64,000 bases of DNA, taken from NCBI GenBank assembly GCA_047626155.1, contig JBLHRR010000004.1, forward strand, positions 1 to 64,000, read 5' to 3'. Source of the stretch: CALGLS01 sp047626155 (GTDB taxonomy: Bacteria; Bacteroidota; Bacteroidia; Chitinophagales; Saprospiraceae). This document shows positions 52,724 to 62,253 of the stretch, piece by piece; within the stretch, counting starts at the first letter, position 1; each line of letters begins with the position of its first letter. A program made the position numbers and the translations under genes. The notes beneath the pieces were generated by a model. That model was not told the DNA's origin. It searched no databases and saw nothing but the letters and a program-made list of their open reading frames with translations.

Positions 52724-53497
52724 ATGAAAACGAAAAAAGAAATCGTGGACAATTGGTTGCCACGTTATACAGGGACAGCATTGGAAGATTTTGGAGAATA
52801 CATCTTGTTGGTTAATTTTAGTAAGTACCTCTACATATTCGCCGAGATGCACGGTGTAGAAGTAAAAGGAGCGAATCGGTCTATGCCTTCTGCCACAGCA
52901 GGTAATATTACAATGATTAATTTTGGAATGGGGAGCCCCAATGCCGGAACCATCATTGATTTACTTACTGCAGTTAAACCTAAGGCCTGCTTATTTCTCG
53001 GAAAATGTGGAGGTATTAAAAGCAAGAAGAATAAAATAGGTGATTTTATTCTGCCTATCGCTGCAATTAGAGGAGAGGGAACATCCAATGATTATCTGCC
53101 ACCCGAAGTACCTGCCTTACCATCTTTTGCTTTACAGAAAGCGATTTCTACAACGGTTCGTGATTACAATCAGGATTACTGGACAGGAACTATTTATACA
53201 ACTAACAAGCGAGTGTGGGAACATCGAAAGGACTTCAAGAAATATTTAAAGTCGCTTCGACCAATTGGTATAGATATGGAAACGGCTACGATCTTTATTG
53301 CTGCTTTCAAAAACGGAATACCTGCAGGAGCATTGTTACTAGTTTCTGATATGCCAATGACTCCCGATGGTGTAAAGACAGAAAAAGGAGATGTAAAGGT
53401 TACAGAAGCATTTGCTGATTTACATTTAAAAATTGGAATAGACTCTTTGAAACAATTAATCAACAATTCTCTTACGGTTCGACATTTACGATTTTAG
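52724..53497 (+). CDS. AMP nucleosidase
   Basis: Hydrolyses AMP to adenine and ribose 5-phosphate. The sequence belongs to the short (about 257 residues) Bacteroidota form with the purine nucleoside phosphorylase fold. Visible are INFGMGSPNAGTIIDLL, the active-site loop FLGKCGGIKSKKNKIGDFI, the ribose/phosphate region GIDMETATIFIAA and the terminal LLVSDMPMTPDGVKT block. It lacks the N-terminal regulatory domain of E. coli Amn (484 residues). Its product adenine can be deaminated by the enzyme encoded at 58904-60532. Its 3' end overlaps a convergent small gene by 26 bp. Confidence 0.93.
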   Translation: MKTKKEIVDNWLPRYTGTALEDFGEYILLVNFSKYLYIFAEMHGVEVKGANRSMPSATAGNITMINFGMGSPNAGTIIDLLTAVKPKACLFLGKCGGIKSKKNKIGDFILPIAAIRGEGTSNDYLPPEVPALPSFALQKAISTTVRDYNQDYWTGTIYTTNKRVWEHRKDFKKYLKSLRPIGIDMETATIFIAAFKNGIPAGALLLVSDMPMTPDGVKTEKGDVKVTEAFADLHLKIGIDSLKQLINNSLTVRHLRF

Positions 53498-53816
53498 TAG
53501 GAGGTGCTTTCATAAGTAATTTCCTTTTAGAGGACTCTGTCAATTCATCACCGCTAAAGATGATGGAAACCCTTAGCACTTTCATACCACTTACACCCTG
53601 CATTTCTTGGAGATTCAGTTCTTCTATTTCCGGATGGATATAGTTGATGGATTCCAAGTAATTCAGATAGCTAAGGTATTCTCTTACCTCTGAGTCCTGA
53701 GAATATACGATAGCTATTTTGCCTACCTGAGTCAAGCGCTCCGTAGTGCCTTTGACGATCGCTTTGTCTATTCTTTTTTTAATGATTTCGTATCGGATAT
53801 TATAAGCACCTTGCAC
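53472..53816 (-). CDS. Conserved small protein of unknown function
   Basis: A 114-residue soluble protein with normal composition and mixed alpha/beta character (KIAIVYSQDSEVREYLSYLNYLES..., then MKVLRVSIIFSGDEL). The reading frame fills the gap between AMP nucleosidase and the symporter, and its 3' end overlaps the AMP nucleosidase gene by 26 bp in convergent orientation. The start is GTG (53816); no ATG is available in frame. I do not recognise a family. I think it is real because its reading frame continues well outside the overlap and looks protein-like. Confidence 0.65.
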   Translation of the reverse strand: MQGAYNIRYEIIKKRIDKAIVKGTTERLTQVGKIAIVYSQDSEVREYLSYLNYLESINYIHPEIEELNLQEMQGVSGMKVLRVSIIFSGDELTESSKRKLLMKAPPTKIVNVEP

Positions 53817-53914
53817 ATCGAATCGTTTCTCCTACGAAATCCTCTAAACTTATTTTATCTTGTTGCGATTATTAGGAGTGGTTAATTCCTAATCCGAACC
53901 AACTAAAATATATT

Positions 53915-56005
53915 ATGCAACTAAGTACACTCGATTGGAGCCTAATCGCTGCCTTTTTTATCGTTTCTCTTGGAATCGGTATCTACGCCTCCCGCCGTTC
54001 CGGCCAAAATGCTTCTGAATTTTTTCTTTCGGGTAGAAATATGCCTTGGTGGTTATTGGGTATTTCTATGGTGGCAACCACTTTTTCTGCGGATACTCCG
54101 AACTTGGTAACGGATATTGTCCGAAAAGATGGCGTAGCAGGAAACTGGGTGTGGTGGGCATTTTTGCTCACGGGGATGTTGACCGTGTTCGTCTATGCTC
54201 GTTTATGGAGGCGGTCAGGGGTATTGACGGATTTGGAGTTTTATGAAATGCGATACAGTGGAGCGCCTGCAGCTTTTTTGAGGGGATTTAGGGCTTTTTA
54301 TTTAGGAGTGCTTTTTAACATAATAGTCATGGCGACAGTTTGCCTGGCAGGAATAAAGATAGGGGGAGCTATGTTGGGATTAGAGCCCATTCACACACTA
54401 TTAATAGCCTCTGTTGTCACTGTTATTTATTCTGCATTTGGTGGATTGCGAGGGATTATTTATACAGATGTTTTTCAGTTTGTGCTGGCTATGATCGGAA
54501 CGATTTGGGCGGCGATAGTTATAGTTAATTTACCACAAATAGGAGGCTTGGAAGGCTTACTAAAGCATCCAAGTGTAGAAGGAAGTCTAAACCTTATCCC
54601 TAGTTTTGATGATAAAGAACTTTTCTTTTCTTTACTCATTATTCCTTTATCGGTACAGTGGTGGGCCTCTTACTACCCCGGATCAGAACCGGGAGGCGGC
54701 GGATACATTGCCCAGCGAATGTTGGCTGCTAAAGATGAAAAAAATGCGGTTGGAGCCACCTTGTTATATAATATCGCTCATTACGCTTTAAGGCCTTGGC
54801 CATGGATACTCATCGCTTTGGCTTCATTGATTGTTTTTCCAATGAAGTTGAAAGATGTAGGTGGAGAATCAGGATTAGTAATTACACAAAATGCAAAAGA
54901 TGAGTTAGACAAGAATAATAAGGAAGCCAATATTATAAAATTGTCAGAAGCGATAGACTTAAAGTTCCAAACAGCAGAGGATAGCGAAACCAAAGAAAGT
55001 TATAGCCGATTGAAGAATGTCGTTACTCAGAACAAAAGTAGTTACGAAGTAAAATCGTTGGCTTATATTTTCGCTCAAAAAAATTATGACTTTGAAAGCA
55101 ACGAATGGAAAGCCTCAGATAAATGGTCAGATCCACTACAAGACGAAGGCTTGGTTTATATTCAGATAGCTAACCCAAGTTTACCTATAAATAAACTGGG
55201 ACACGATTTAGCCTATCCAACGATGATGAACTATCTTCCTTCCGGCTTATTAGGTCTAGTACTGGCCGCATTAATAGCCGCGTTTATGTCAACTATTTCT
55301 ACTCACCTTAATTGGGGCTCGTCTTATATTTCAAATGATTTATACAAACGTTTTTATAAGAAAGACGCGACTCAGAAAGACATGGTTTTTGTGGGTAGAG
55401 TAAGTACCGTGGTCTTAATGATATTAGCTGCTTGGGCAGCATTGAAATTAGAAAATGCGAAACAGATTTTTGACATCATTATTTTGTTGGGAGCTGGTAC
55501 AGGGTTGATATTTATTTTACGATGGTTTTGGTGGCGTATTAATGCTTATAGCGAATTAGTAGCCATGATTGCATCCTTTGTGATTACCTACTATTTAAAA
55601 TTTGTACATGTTCAGGTATTTGAATTCGACAGAATTCCCAACCATATTGAACTTTTGATAGGGGTTGGTTTGACCACTTTGATTTGGGTAGTTGCGACCT
55701 TCCTAACCAGACCAACAGATCAGGAGGTATTGATTGATTTCTATAAGAAGGTCCGACCAGGGAAATCTGGTTGGCAACCAGTAATAGCAATGGGAGTAGC
55801 CAATAAAAGTATCTCTCACGAAGAAGTAACAGTAGGAAAACTTCCAATACAAATCCTTTGCATGTTCATTGGATCTATCATGGTCTATGCGGCTTTGTTC
55901 TGTGTCGGGTTTTGGTTATATGGACAAACTGGAGATGCGATATTGGCAACAGCAATCAGTGTAGGTTGTGCGCTAGCATTGATGCGTTTGTGGAGAAAGC
56001 TGTAA
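53915..56005 (+). CDS. Sodium:solute symporter (SSS family)
   Basis: Inner-membrane secondary transporter with the LeuT fold, about 13-14 helices, 696 residues. The first helix block DWSLIAAFFIVSLGIGIYASRR and the motif SEFFLSGRNMPWWLLGISMVATTFSADTP (in parts) are typical, as is SAFGGLRGIIYTDVFQF for the sodium-site region. A hydrophilic stretch of about 100 residues (roughly 325-420) is inserted between helices. No transported substrate can be assigned; this Bacteroidota subgroup is often annotated as sodium/sugar or sodium/proline. The next gene is 25-70 bp downstream. Confidence 0.93.
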   Translation: MQLSTLDWSLIAAFFIVSLGIGIYASRRSGQNASEFFLSGRNMPWWLLGISMVATTFSADTPNLVTDIVRKDGVAGNWVWWAFLLTGMLTVFVYARLWRRSGVLTDLEFYEMRYSGAPAAFLRGFRAFYLGVLFNIIVMATVCLAGIKIGGAMLGLEPIHTLLIASVVTVIYSAFGGLRGIIYTDVFQFVLAMIGTIWAAIVIVNLPQIGGLEGLLKHPSVEGSLNLIPSFDDKELFFSLLIIPLSVQWWASYYPGSEPGGGGYIAQRMLAAKDEKNAVGATLLYNIAHYALRPWPWILIALASLIVFPMKLKDVGGESGLVITQNAKDELDKNNKEANIIKLSEAIDLKFQTAEDSETKESYSRLKNVVTQNKSSYEVKSLAYIFAQKNYDFESNEWKASDKWSDPLQDEGLVYIQIANPSLPINKLGHDLAYPTMMNYLPSGLLGLVLAALIAAFMSTISTHLNWGSSYISNDLYKRFYKKDATQKDMVFVGRVSTVVLMILAAWAALKLENAKQIFDIIILLGAGTGLIFILRWFWWRINAYSELVAMIASFVITYYLKFVHVQVFEFDRIPNHIELLIGVGLTTLIWVVATFLTRPTDQEVLIDFYKKVRPGKSGWQPVIAMGVANKSISHEEVTVGKLPIQILCMFIGSIMVYAALFCVGFWLYGQTGDAILATAISVGCALALMRLWRKL

Positions 56006-56075
56006 TTACAAATAACCTTCTTTTTGAAGAATGCTAAAAAAGACATGTTTCAAAAAAAATAAAAATAATTTACAA

Positions 56076-56738
56076 ATGCTACGTTTCATAGCTTACTTTT
56101 TTTCCGTTGTCTTTCATCCATTATTGATGTTGACCTATATGTTGCTGCTGCTGTTGTTGGTCAATCCGTACCTTTTTGGGGTGCATCAATTAGGGGCTAA
56201 TATTGATCTAGTGCTACTTATTTTTCTCTCTTCCTTTGTTATCCCGGCATTTGCAGTAGGCATGATGAAGGCACTGGATATGATTGATTCGTTGGAAATG
56301 AAAACCAAGACGGAACGAATTGGGCCTTACATTGTTACCGGGATTTTATACCTATGGCTTTTCCAAAACATGTTGTACAATCCGGATATTCCCGGAGCTT
56401 ATAAGATCTTTGTTTTGGGAGCTACTTTAGGTTTGTTTATGGCTTTCTTTTTCAACTTGTTTACCAAAATAAGTATGCACGCATTGGGGATGGGCGGGCT
56501 GTTAGGAATGACTATTTTAACGATGTTATTATTTAGCTATAACACCTTTACCATAGATTTGGGAAGTATGGGCTTGTTGGAAATGAGTACCAGTGCCTTG
56601 TTGATGATTGTTATTTTACTCGCGGGGATCGTTTGCACTTCCCGACTTATTTTGAAAGCGCATAGTTTGCAAGATCTGTATAGCGGATTTATTATTGGCT
56701 TAGCCTGTCAGTTTATTGCCTTTCAGGTTTTGATTTAG
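56076..56738 (+). CDS. Polytopic membrane protein with PAP2-like C-terminus
   Basis: A 220-residue membrane protein with about six helices. The C-terminal SRLILKAHSLQDLYSGFIIGL resembles motif 3 of PAP2 phosphatases (SRxxxxxHxxxD), but motifs 1 and 2 are not evident, so activity is doubtful. I prefer the ATG at 56076 (MLRFIAYFF); the ATG at 56031 adds a Lys-rich stretch (MLKKTCFKKNKNNLQ) that looks like translated leader. It follows the symporter gene at short distance and precedes a bidirectional terminator. Confidence 0.75.
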   Translation: MLRFIAYFFSVVFHPLLMLTYMLLLLLLVNPYLFGVHQLGANIDLVLLIFLSSFVIPAFAVGMMKALDMIDSLEMKTKTERIGPYIVTGILYLWLFQNMLYNPDIPGAYKIFVLGATLGLFMAFFFNLFTKISMHALGMGGLLGMTILTMLLFSYNTFTIDLGSMGLLEMSTSALLMIVILLAGIVCTSRLILKAHSLQDLYSGFIIGLACQFIAFQVLI

Positions 56739-56822
56739 ATTTGCAGTGAAAAATAAAATTAGCAGAATGCTACTTTACGATTCACTACCAAATCAAATTA
56801 TTTAAGACTTTTGGCTTAGAAC

Positions 56823-56861
56823 AAAAATAGACGGAACATATATGCTCCGTCTATTTTTTTT
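56823..56861. terminator. Bidirectional terminator between convergent genes
   Basis: AAAAATAGACGGAaCATA / TATGcTCCGTCTATTTTT with T8 after it, located between the membrane protein and OmpA-family genes. Confidence 0.92.
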
Positions 56862-56884
56862 GTAGAATGACCTTTCTTTTCCCT

Positions 56885-58564
56885 CTATTCTTTTTTCTTT
56901 TTCCCCTTTCCTTTCGAAGTCAATTCCGGTTCATGTATTCGTGTTATTTCCACCTCTACCCGTCGGTTATGGCTGCGCAATTCATTCGTCGAATTATCTG
57001 TAATTGGGTCAGATGCACCAAGACCGATGGTTTCGATTCGGAGCGGGTTGATGAATTTTTTATAAACCAAATAATCTTTAACTGCTTGAGCGCGCTCTTT
57101 AGAAAGGTTGAGCAGCGACTTAGTTTCTCCCTGATTATCGGTATGCCCTTTTATCAGAATGGTAACAAAGTAATTTTCCCGAAGGTACTCTGCCAGCTTA
57201 TCCAATGCAGGGTAAGAGGTTTCTAAAATTTCTGCTTTTGATTGTGCAAAATAAACTGGATCAAGATCAATCTTGGACCCCGGTTGCATTGGGTTCATTG
57301 AGATAATAAGCTCTTTTTCTTTAAAGTAAAAATAATCACTTCTATAAAATAGCGTGTCTCCTACGGAAGTATATCCGAGTTTTTCGGCAACAATAGAAAA
57401 ACTAATTCCTCTAGGGATTACCAATTTAAAAGTGCCATCATCCGAAATGTAAATATTACTATAAGTGCTGTTCTTCACCATGTTAGAAGTGATCAGAGCA
57501 GAGATTACTTTTCCAGTTTTATTATTGACTACTTTTCCATTTATGGTTACACCAACCGGAACAGGAGGAGCAATTCGTACTCGGAAAATATCACTAGAGC
57601 CATCTCTTTTGGAAGTGAAATACATATAGCCGGTGGCCGAATTAAAAAAGGGTTGGCTATCATGTGACCTTGAGTTGACCGGTTCTTTGAATCGGCGTGG
57701 AGAAGACCATTCATCCCAACCTTCGCCTTCGCGTACTAACATGTAGATATCGGAGTTTCCTGTTCTATTGGAAGAGAAAAATAAACGTTGTTGATCTTCT
57801 GAAATAAACGGAGTGGTTTCTTTCGCCGAGCTATTTACTCTAGGCCCCATATTCTTAGGTTCGCTCCAACTGTTCATCCCTACGCGAAAGGAAATATAGA
57901 TGTCGCTTTGTCCGCGCGAGTCGCCTCGTTCCATTGCCATTAACAATACACTTCCGTCATGGCTCATGTTCATGCTGACGTCTGTTCCTGAGTTGTGATA
58001 GTTGTCAATACCAACTGGTTCAGGAAAAGACCATTGATCTCCATCTCTACGAACAATAGAGAAGCCTTTTTTCATTCCTCCTTCTTTTTCAAATTGATTG
58101 AGTATGACTATTTCATTGGCAGAGGGTGTAAGGGAGCTGACGCTATTAGGTAAAGCATTGTTCAGCGGATAAGCCGGATGTTCAACGGAGGTGAAATCAC
58201 CATCTTCGCCGACAGCATACCAGACATCCTGATTAAAACCAGATCTAACAGGATCACTGACGCCACGATGACCGATACGAGTATAGACCTGAGCCAGGTA
58301 ATTCATGAATTCAGTAGAACTCATTTCTTCAGAAATATTCTCTCCTTCTTCTACTAGTGTTTTATTGAAATCAGGATGTCCTACTCGGGTGAAATACATA
58401 GAATGGCCATCAAAAGCAGTAACAGGAGCGATTTCATCGTATTGATCGGTATTGATTATCGAGGGTAATTTTTCTAATTCGTAATCCTGATATTGTGCAG
58501 ATAGCGCAGTTGCGAAAAAGCAAAAAAGGAATGGAAGCAGAAAGAGTTGTAGGATCTGATTCAT
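56885..58564 (-). CDS. OmpA-family protein with PD40 propeller and carboxypeptidase-like domain
   Basis: Exported protein (signal MNQILQLFLLPFLFCFFATALSAQ) of 559 residues. The N-terminal half has WD40-like PD40 repeats (PFISEDQQRLFFSSNRTGNSDIYMLVREG and PFFNSATGYMYFTSKRDGSSDIFRV in parts). A short CarboxypepD_reg-like beta domain follows (GVTINGKVVNNKTGKVISALI), then an OmpA C-terminal peptidoglycan-binding domain (ILIKGHTDNQGE ... NRRVEVEI). This layout is common in Bacteroidota envelope proteins linked to T9SS and gliding, such as PorE-like lipoproteins, but this one lacks a lipobox. Confidence 0.9.
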   Translation of the reverse strand: MNQILQLFLLPFLFCFFATALSAQYQDYELEKLPSIINTDQYDEIAPVTAFDGHSMYFTRVGHPDFNKTLVEEGENISEEMSSTEFMNYLAQVYTRIGHRGVSDPVRSGFNQDVWYAVGEDGDFTSVEHPAYPLNNALPNSVSSLTPSANEIVILNQFEKEGGMKKGFSIVRRDGDQWSFPEPVGIDNYHNSGTDVSMNMSHDGSVLLMAMERGDSRGQSDIYISFRVGMNSWSEPKNMGPRVNSSAKETTPFISEDQQRLFFSSNRTGNSDIYMLVREGEGWDEWSSPRRFKEPVNSRSHDSQPFFNSATGYMYFTSKRDGSSDIFRVRIAPPVPVGVTINGKVVNNKTGKVISALITSNMVKNSTYSNIYISDDGTFKLVIPRGISFSIVAEKLGYTSVGDTLFYRSDYFYFKEKELIISMNPMQPGSKIDLDPVYFAQSKAEILETSYPALDKLAEYLRENYFVTILIKGHTDNQGETKSLLNLSKERAQAVKDYLVYKKFINPLRIETIGLGASDPITDNSTNELRSHNRRVEVEITRIHEPELTSKGKGKKKKE

Positions 58565-58903
58565 AGTTGAGACTAGATATAAATTTTGTTGACTATTTGT
58601 AGAGGTCCTTTCACGAGTTTATAAACCCAAGTTACATAAAAGTAGACTAAGTAAAAATGGTAAAAAAAGCAGAGAAAAAAATAAGAATATACTGCTGTTA
58701 AACGGGATGCTTCTAAAAGGAAGACAAAGAACTTAGATCTACAGCTACTTAACTATAACATAACTAATTTTATTACTAGCATTCTAAACAAAGAAGGCAT
58801 AATATTAGGCAAAAGGTAATATTGAATTTACCTGATACTGGTTAGTGTTTTGACGGGTGTTTCCACTCAAACCGGACAGTTCAGTTATTAAGTCTGACTT
58901 AAC
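58565..58903. other. Intergenic region, nothing recognised
   Basis: The 339 bp between the OmpA-family gene start and the adenine deaminase stop are AT-rich, without an ORF, a strong hairpin or a repeat of families A-C. It must hold the promoter of the OmpA-family gene. Confidence 0.5.
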
Positions 58904-60532
58904 TTACTCGTTCTCAAACAAATCAACAAAGGAAAACTGCCCTCCATCAAATAAGCCCAAATCACTTAACTTCAAATTCGGGATCACCAATAAAGCCATG
59001 AAAGATAGCGTCATGAAAGGCGCGCGTAAGGAGCAAGACAACTTCCTTTTAGTGAAAGCATCAATAGTCGCATATTTTTTAGCTACCTCATAGCCATCAA
59101 GGTTAGTCATAATGCCAGCGATAGGAAGCCCTAATACCTGTTCTGAATTTCCATCTATAGCAGCAATACCTCCTTTGTTTTCAATAATTAGATTAACTGC
59201 TTTACAAATCATTTCATCATCGGTTCCAACAGCGATAATATTGTGAGAATCATGACCAACACAAGAAGCAATAGCTCCTTTTTGCAATCCAAAACCTTGT
59301 ATAAATGCAACAGCAGGAGGCGCATCTTTATAACGGTTAACAACAGTAAGTTTTAAAACATCTTTCGCTATATCAGATACCGTATTGTTGTTAGAAACCT
59401 TAGGAGTAGTGACAAAAGACTCCGTAATTAATTCTCCATCAATGGCCTTGATGACCTTTATTTTGTTTCCTGCGGGAGGCAACGCAAAGTCGGTGACCAC
59501 TTTTGGAGTAGCGTTAAAATTATTTAAGACCATTGAGGGAACCGACTCTAACAAGGTGCTTCCTTTTTTAGCGACAAGCTGCCCGTTGATGTAGGTTGCC
59601 TTTACGTCGAAGTTATATAAGTCATCTACAATGATAAAGTCTGCAGGGTCTCCTTCTTTTAATAAGCCAACATCCAAGCCATAGTGTTTCACTGGATTAA
59701 GGCAGGCGGCTCTTAAGACATCAAATAATTCGCAACCTTTTTTTCGGGCCCTGGCCGCCAATTGATTGATGTGTCCGAGAATCAAATCATCGGGGTGCTT
59801 GTCGTCGGAGCAGAACATAATTCTATCCGGGTATTTGGGTAGTAAGTCAATCAATGCCTCGAAGTTTTTAGCAGCGCTTCCTTCCCGGATGATGATGTGC
59901 ATTCCGTATTCTAGTTTTTCTAATGCTTCCTCATAGGTAAAGCATTCATGGTCGGTGCTGATTCCTTCCGAGGCATATTGTTGTGCTTTTTCGCCACGGA
60001 GTCCTGGGGCATGTCCATCTATGGGTTTACCCACCGCTTTGGCGGCAGCGAGTTTGGCCATAACATCTTCATCTTTGAAAAGTACACCGGGATAATTCAT
60101 CATTTCGGTGAGGTACTTGATTTCTGGTCGGGCCAATAGTTTTTTTACCTGTTCTACGCCAATGGTCGCCCCTGCGGTTTCAAAAGTAGTAGCAGGTACA
60201 CAGGAGGGAGCTCCGAAATTAAATTTGAAGGGCACTTGCAAACCATTGTTAATCATAAAATCGACTCCATCGATCCCCAGCACATTAGCTATTTCATGGG
60301 GGTCCGAAACCGTAGCCACTGTACCATGAACGACAGCTAAACGTGCAAACTCCGTAGGAATCAGCATAGAGCTTTCAATATGTACATGTGCATCCACAAA
60401 ACCGGGCATGATGTAGTTCATACTTTGCCCCTGCTCTCGGGTGATTTTTGCGATCTTTCCATCTTCTACTTCAATGCAGCCATAGTAGATGGATTTGTTT
60501 TCGAGGTCTATGATATTTCCTTTTAATTTCAT
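58904..60532 (-). CDS. ade: Adenine deaminase
   Basis: Amidohydrolase converting adenine to hypoxanthine. Metal-site motif PGFVDAHVHIESSML (about 43-58), the AVVHGTVATVSDPHEIANV block, the ADFIIVDDL region and the family-specific C-terminal part with GHDSHNIIAVGTDDEM are all present. The 542-residue length matches Ade. I use the ATG at 60532; a TTG at 60541 would add three residues. Together with the AMP nucleosidase at 52.7 kb this gives AMP to adenine to hypoxanthine. Its leader carries a family C repeat pointing at the gene. Confidence 0.96.
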   Translation of the reverse strand: MKLKGNIIDLENKSIYYGCIEVEDGKIAKITREQGQSMNYIMPGFVDAHVHIESSMLIPTEFARLAVVHGTVATVSDPHEIANVLGIDGVDFMINNGLQVPFKFNFGAPSCVPATTFETAGATIGVEQVKKLLARPEIKYLTEMMNYPGVLFKDEDVMAKLAAAKAVGKPIDGHAPGLRGEKAQQYASEGISTDHECFTYEEALEKLEYGMHIIIREGSAAKNFEALIDLLPKYPDRIMFCSDDKHPDDLILGHINQLAARARKKGCELFDVLRAACLNPVKHYGLDVGLLKEGDPADFIIVDDLYNFDVKATYINGQLVAKKGSTLLESVPSMVLNNFNATPKVVTDFALPPAGNKIKVIKAIDGELITESFVTTPKVSNNNTVSDIAKDVLKLTVVNRYKDAPPAVAFIQGFGLQKGAIASCVGHDSHNIIAVGTDDEMICKAVNLIIENKGGIAAIDGNSEQVLGLPIAGIMTNLDGYEVAKKYATIDAFTKRKLSCSLRAPFMTLSFMALLVIPNLKLSDLGLFDGGQFSFVDLFENE

Positions 60533-60559
60533 GTGGGACAAGATATGAGTTAATTTTTT

Positions 60560-60605
60560 AAAACTTAAACGGTTAAAACATTAACTTTAACTTCCCACTA
60601 TCGCT
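60560..60605 (-). repeat. Family C element C3 upstream of ade
   Basis: On the minus strand CGATAGTGGGAAGTT (60603-60589) followed by AAAGTTAATGTTTTAACCGTTTAAGTTTTAA, 57 bp before the ade ATG and directed toward it. Confidence 0.85.
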
Positions 60606-60885
60606 ATGATTGCTAAAAGCTAAAGCTGAACAGTTATAAAACTTCTTTATATTACGCCTCGTAAAAGAATCAGGTTAATGATGTAATCACTAAATATTAT
60701 TTTCCTAGGGATCGGACAGGCTCGGTTGAATGTCAGTAACTTAAGTTTGAGGAACATTTGAGAAATGTGAGGAAGGCTTTCAGAACTTTTACTTTTCTCT
60801 TTTTCCTCCCGCGAAGTTCCGAAAGCTCAGACCAAAACACTATCTGACGAACGCTAGTTCAGAATTTTCTTTACACGCGTTAATT
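60606..60885. other. Divergent intergenic core between ade and mscS-like gene
   Basis: The 377-bp gap 60533-60918 is bounded by inverted family C elements. Between them nothing coding is seen; the sequence includes AGCTAAAGCT-like and GTTCCGAAAGCTC stretches without clear pairing. Confidence 0.5.
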
Positions 60886-60914
60886 ACGATAGTGGGAAGT
60901 TATAGTTAAAGTTG
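60886..60914 (+). repeat. Family C element C4 upstream of the MscS gene
   Basis: ACGATAGTGGGAAGTTATAGTTAAAGTTG with the 15-base core at 60887-60901, ending 5 bp before the ATG at 60919 and directed toward it. Confidence 0.85.
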
Positions 60915-60918
60915 ATTT

Positions 60919-62241
60919 ATGAAAGAACAAATGCAAACGGTACTGTTTACTCTTATGGGACGAGTAGTCGAGCTGGGACAGGTCGTCGGCGCAGCTCTCA
61001 TATTGGTGGTTTCCGTTTCTTTATATTGGTTCTTATCCCGAAAGGTACTGCCTCGATATTTTGCGAGAGAGCGATTTAAGATTAAGCAGGAGCGTTCTAT
61101 TCATTATGCGTTCTCTTACTTCTTTTTGTTTATAACCCTTATAGCAATGCTATGGAGTATGGGACTGGATTTCACTCTTTTTGAGAGTGATTCAATTCAG
61201 ATACAGCTGCTTACTATATTGAAAGCCCTTTGTATTTTTCAGTTTGCGCGCCTTGCAGATTGGGTAATTTCTAAAATATTGGTTTACAATTATGAAAAGA
61301 ATAGATCAAAAGACACTTTATCTTCTAAATCAGTAGGCCTACCCCATGGCAGTAGAAAGGAATTAGGCAATCGGTCAGTACAATATATCGTCTATCTATT
61401 TGCTGTGATATTCGCCATACAAGCTTTTGACATTGACTATACCTTATTCAAATTTGATTTTACGCCCATTACAATTTCAAGTGTATTGGTTGCCATTTTA
61501 ATTATCTTGTTGGCGAAGTTATTAGCTTGGATACTGACGCAATTGTTGATGTACAATTACTACCGAAGAAGGGAAGTGAATGTAGGGTCGCGTTTTGCGG
61601 TCAATCAATTATTGAAGTACATCGTCTATGTCATTGCTGTTTTTATCGCCATAGAATCACTAGGGGTTCGGACAACGGTAATCTGGGGTGGTTTGGCAGC
61701 GCTTTTAGTAGGTGTTGGATTAGGACTGCAACAAACCTTTAATGATCTCCTTTCCGGGATACTATTGTTATTTGAACGAACGGTAGAGGTCGGTCATGTT
61801 GTTCAAGTGGGTGATATGATTGGAAGGGTGAAACGAATTGGCCTAAGAACCTCGATTATAGAAACAACAGAAAACATCACCGTTATTGTGCCCAACTCCA
61901 AATTGGTAACTGACTCTGTTATTAACTGGTCACATCAGGATGACCGGGCGCGTTTTACACTGTCTATTGGAGTTGCTTATGGCTCGGACACCGCTTTAGT
62001 GAAAAAAATACTATTACAAGTGGCGACAGACAATATTTATGTTTTGGGCAAGCCCCTGCCTATCGTTCGTTTTGTAGGTTTTGGAGATTCTTCCTTAGAC
62101 TTTCAATTGTTAGTATGGTCTCGTAATTTTATTGTTATAGAAGACATTAAAAGTGATTTGCGTTTTGAAATTGATCGGCTGTTTCGAGAAAACGATGTGG
62201 TCATTCCATTCCCGCAAAGGGATGTTTGGATGAAAAAATAG
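60919..62241 (+). CDS. MscS family mechanosensitive channel
   Basis: Small-conductance mechanosensitive channel homologue, 440 residues. About five helices are visible; the pore helix is WGGLAALLVGVGLGLQQTFNDLLSG with Gly/Ala spacing. The beta domain follows: ERTVEVGHVVQVGDMIGRVKRIGLRTSIIET and ITVIVPNSKLVTDSVINWSH (in parts). It is longer than E. coli MscS (286) through two extra N-terminal helices and a loop. Role: release of solutes on hypo-osmotic shock. A family C repeat abuts the start. Confidence 0.95.
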   Translation: MKEQMQTVLFTLMGRVVELGQVVGAALILVVSVSLYWFLSRKVLPRYFARERFKIKQERSIHYAFSYFFLFITLIAMLWSMGLDFTLFESDSIQIQLLTILKALCIFQFARLADWVISKILVYNYEKNRSKDTLSSKSVGLPHGSRKELGNRSVQYIVYLFAVIFAIQAFDIDYTLFKFDFTPITISSVLVAILIILLAKLLAWILTQLLMYNYYRRREVNVGSRFAVNQLLKYIVYVIAVFIAIESLGVRTTVIWGGLAALLVGVGLGLQQTFNDLLSGILLLFERTVEVGHVVQVGDMIGRVKRIGLRTSIIETTENITVIVPNSKLVTDSVINWSHQDDRARFTLSIGVAYGSDTALVKKILLQVATDNIYVLGKPLPIVRFVGFGDSSLDFQLLVWSRNFIVIEDIKSDLRFEIDRLFRENDVVIPFPQRDVWMKK

Positions 62242-62253
62242 GCTGTAACGAGT

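Noticed and set aside
56867..57226. 119-codon plus-strand ORF opposite the OmpA-family gene
   Set aside because: It is antisense to the OmpA C-terminal domain, which is clearly the coding strand.
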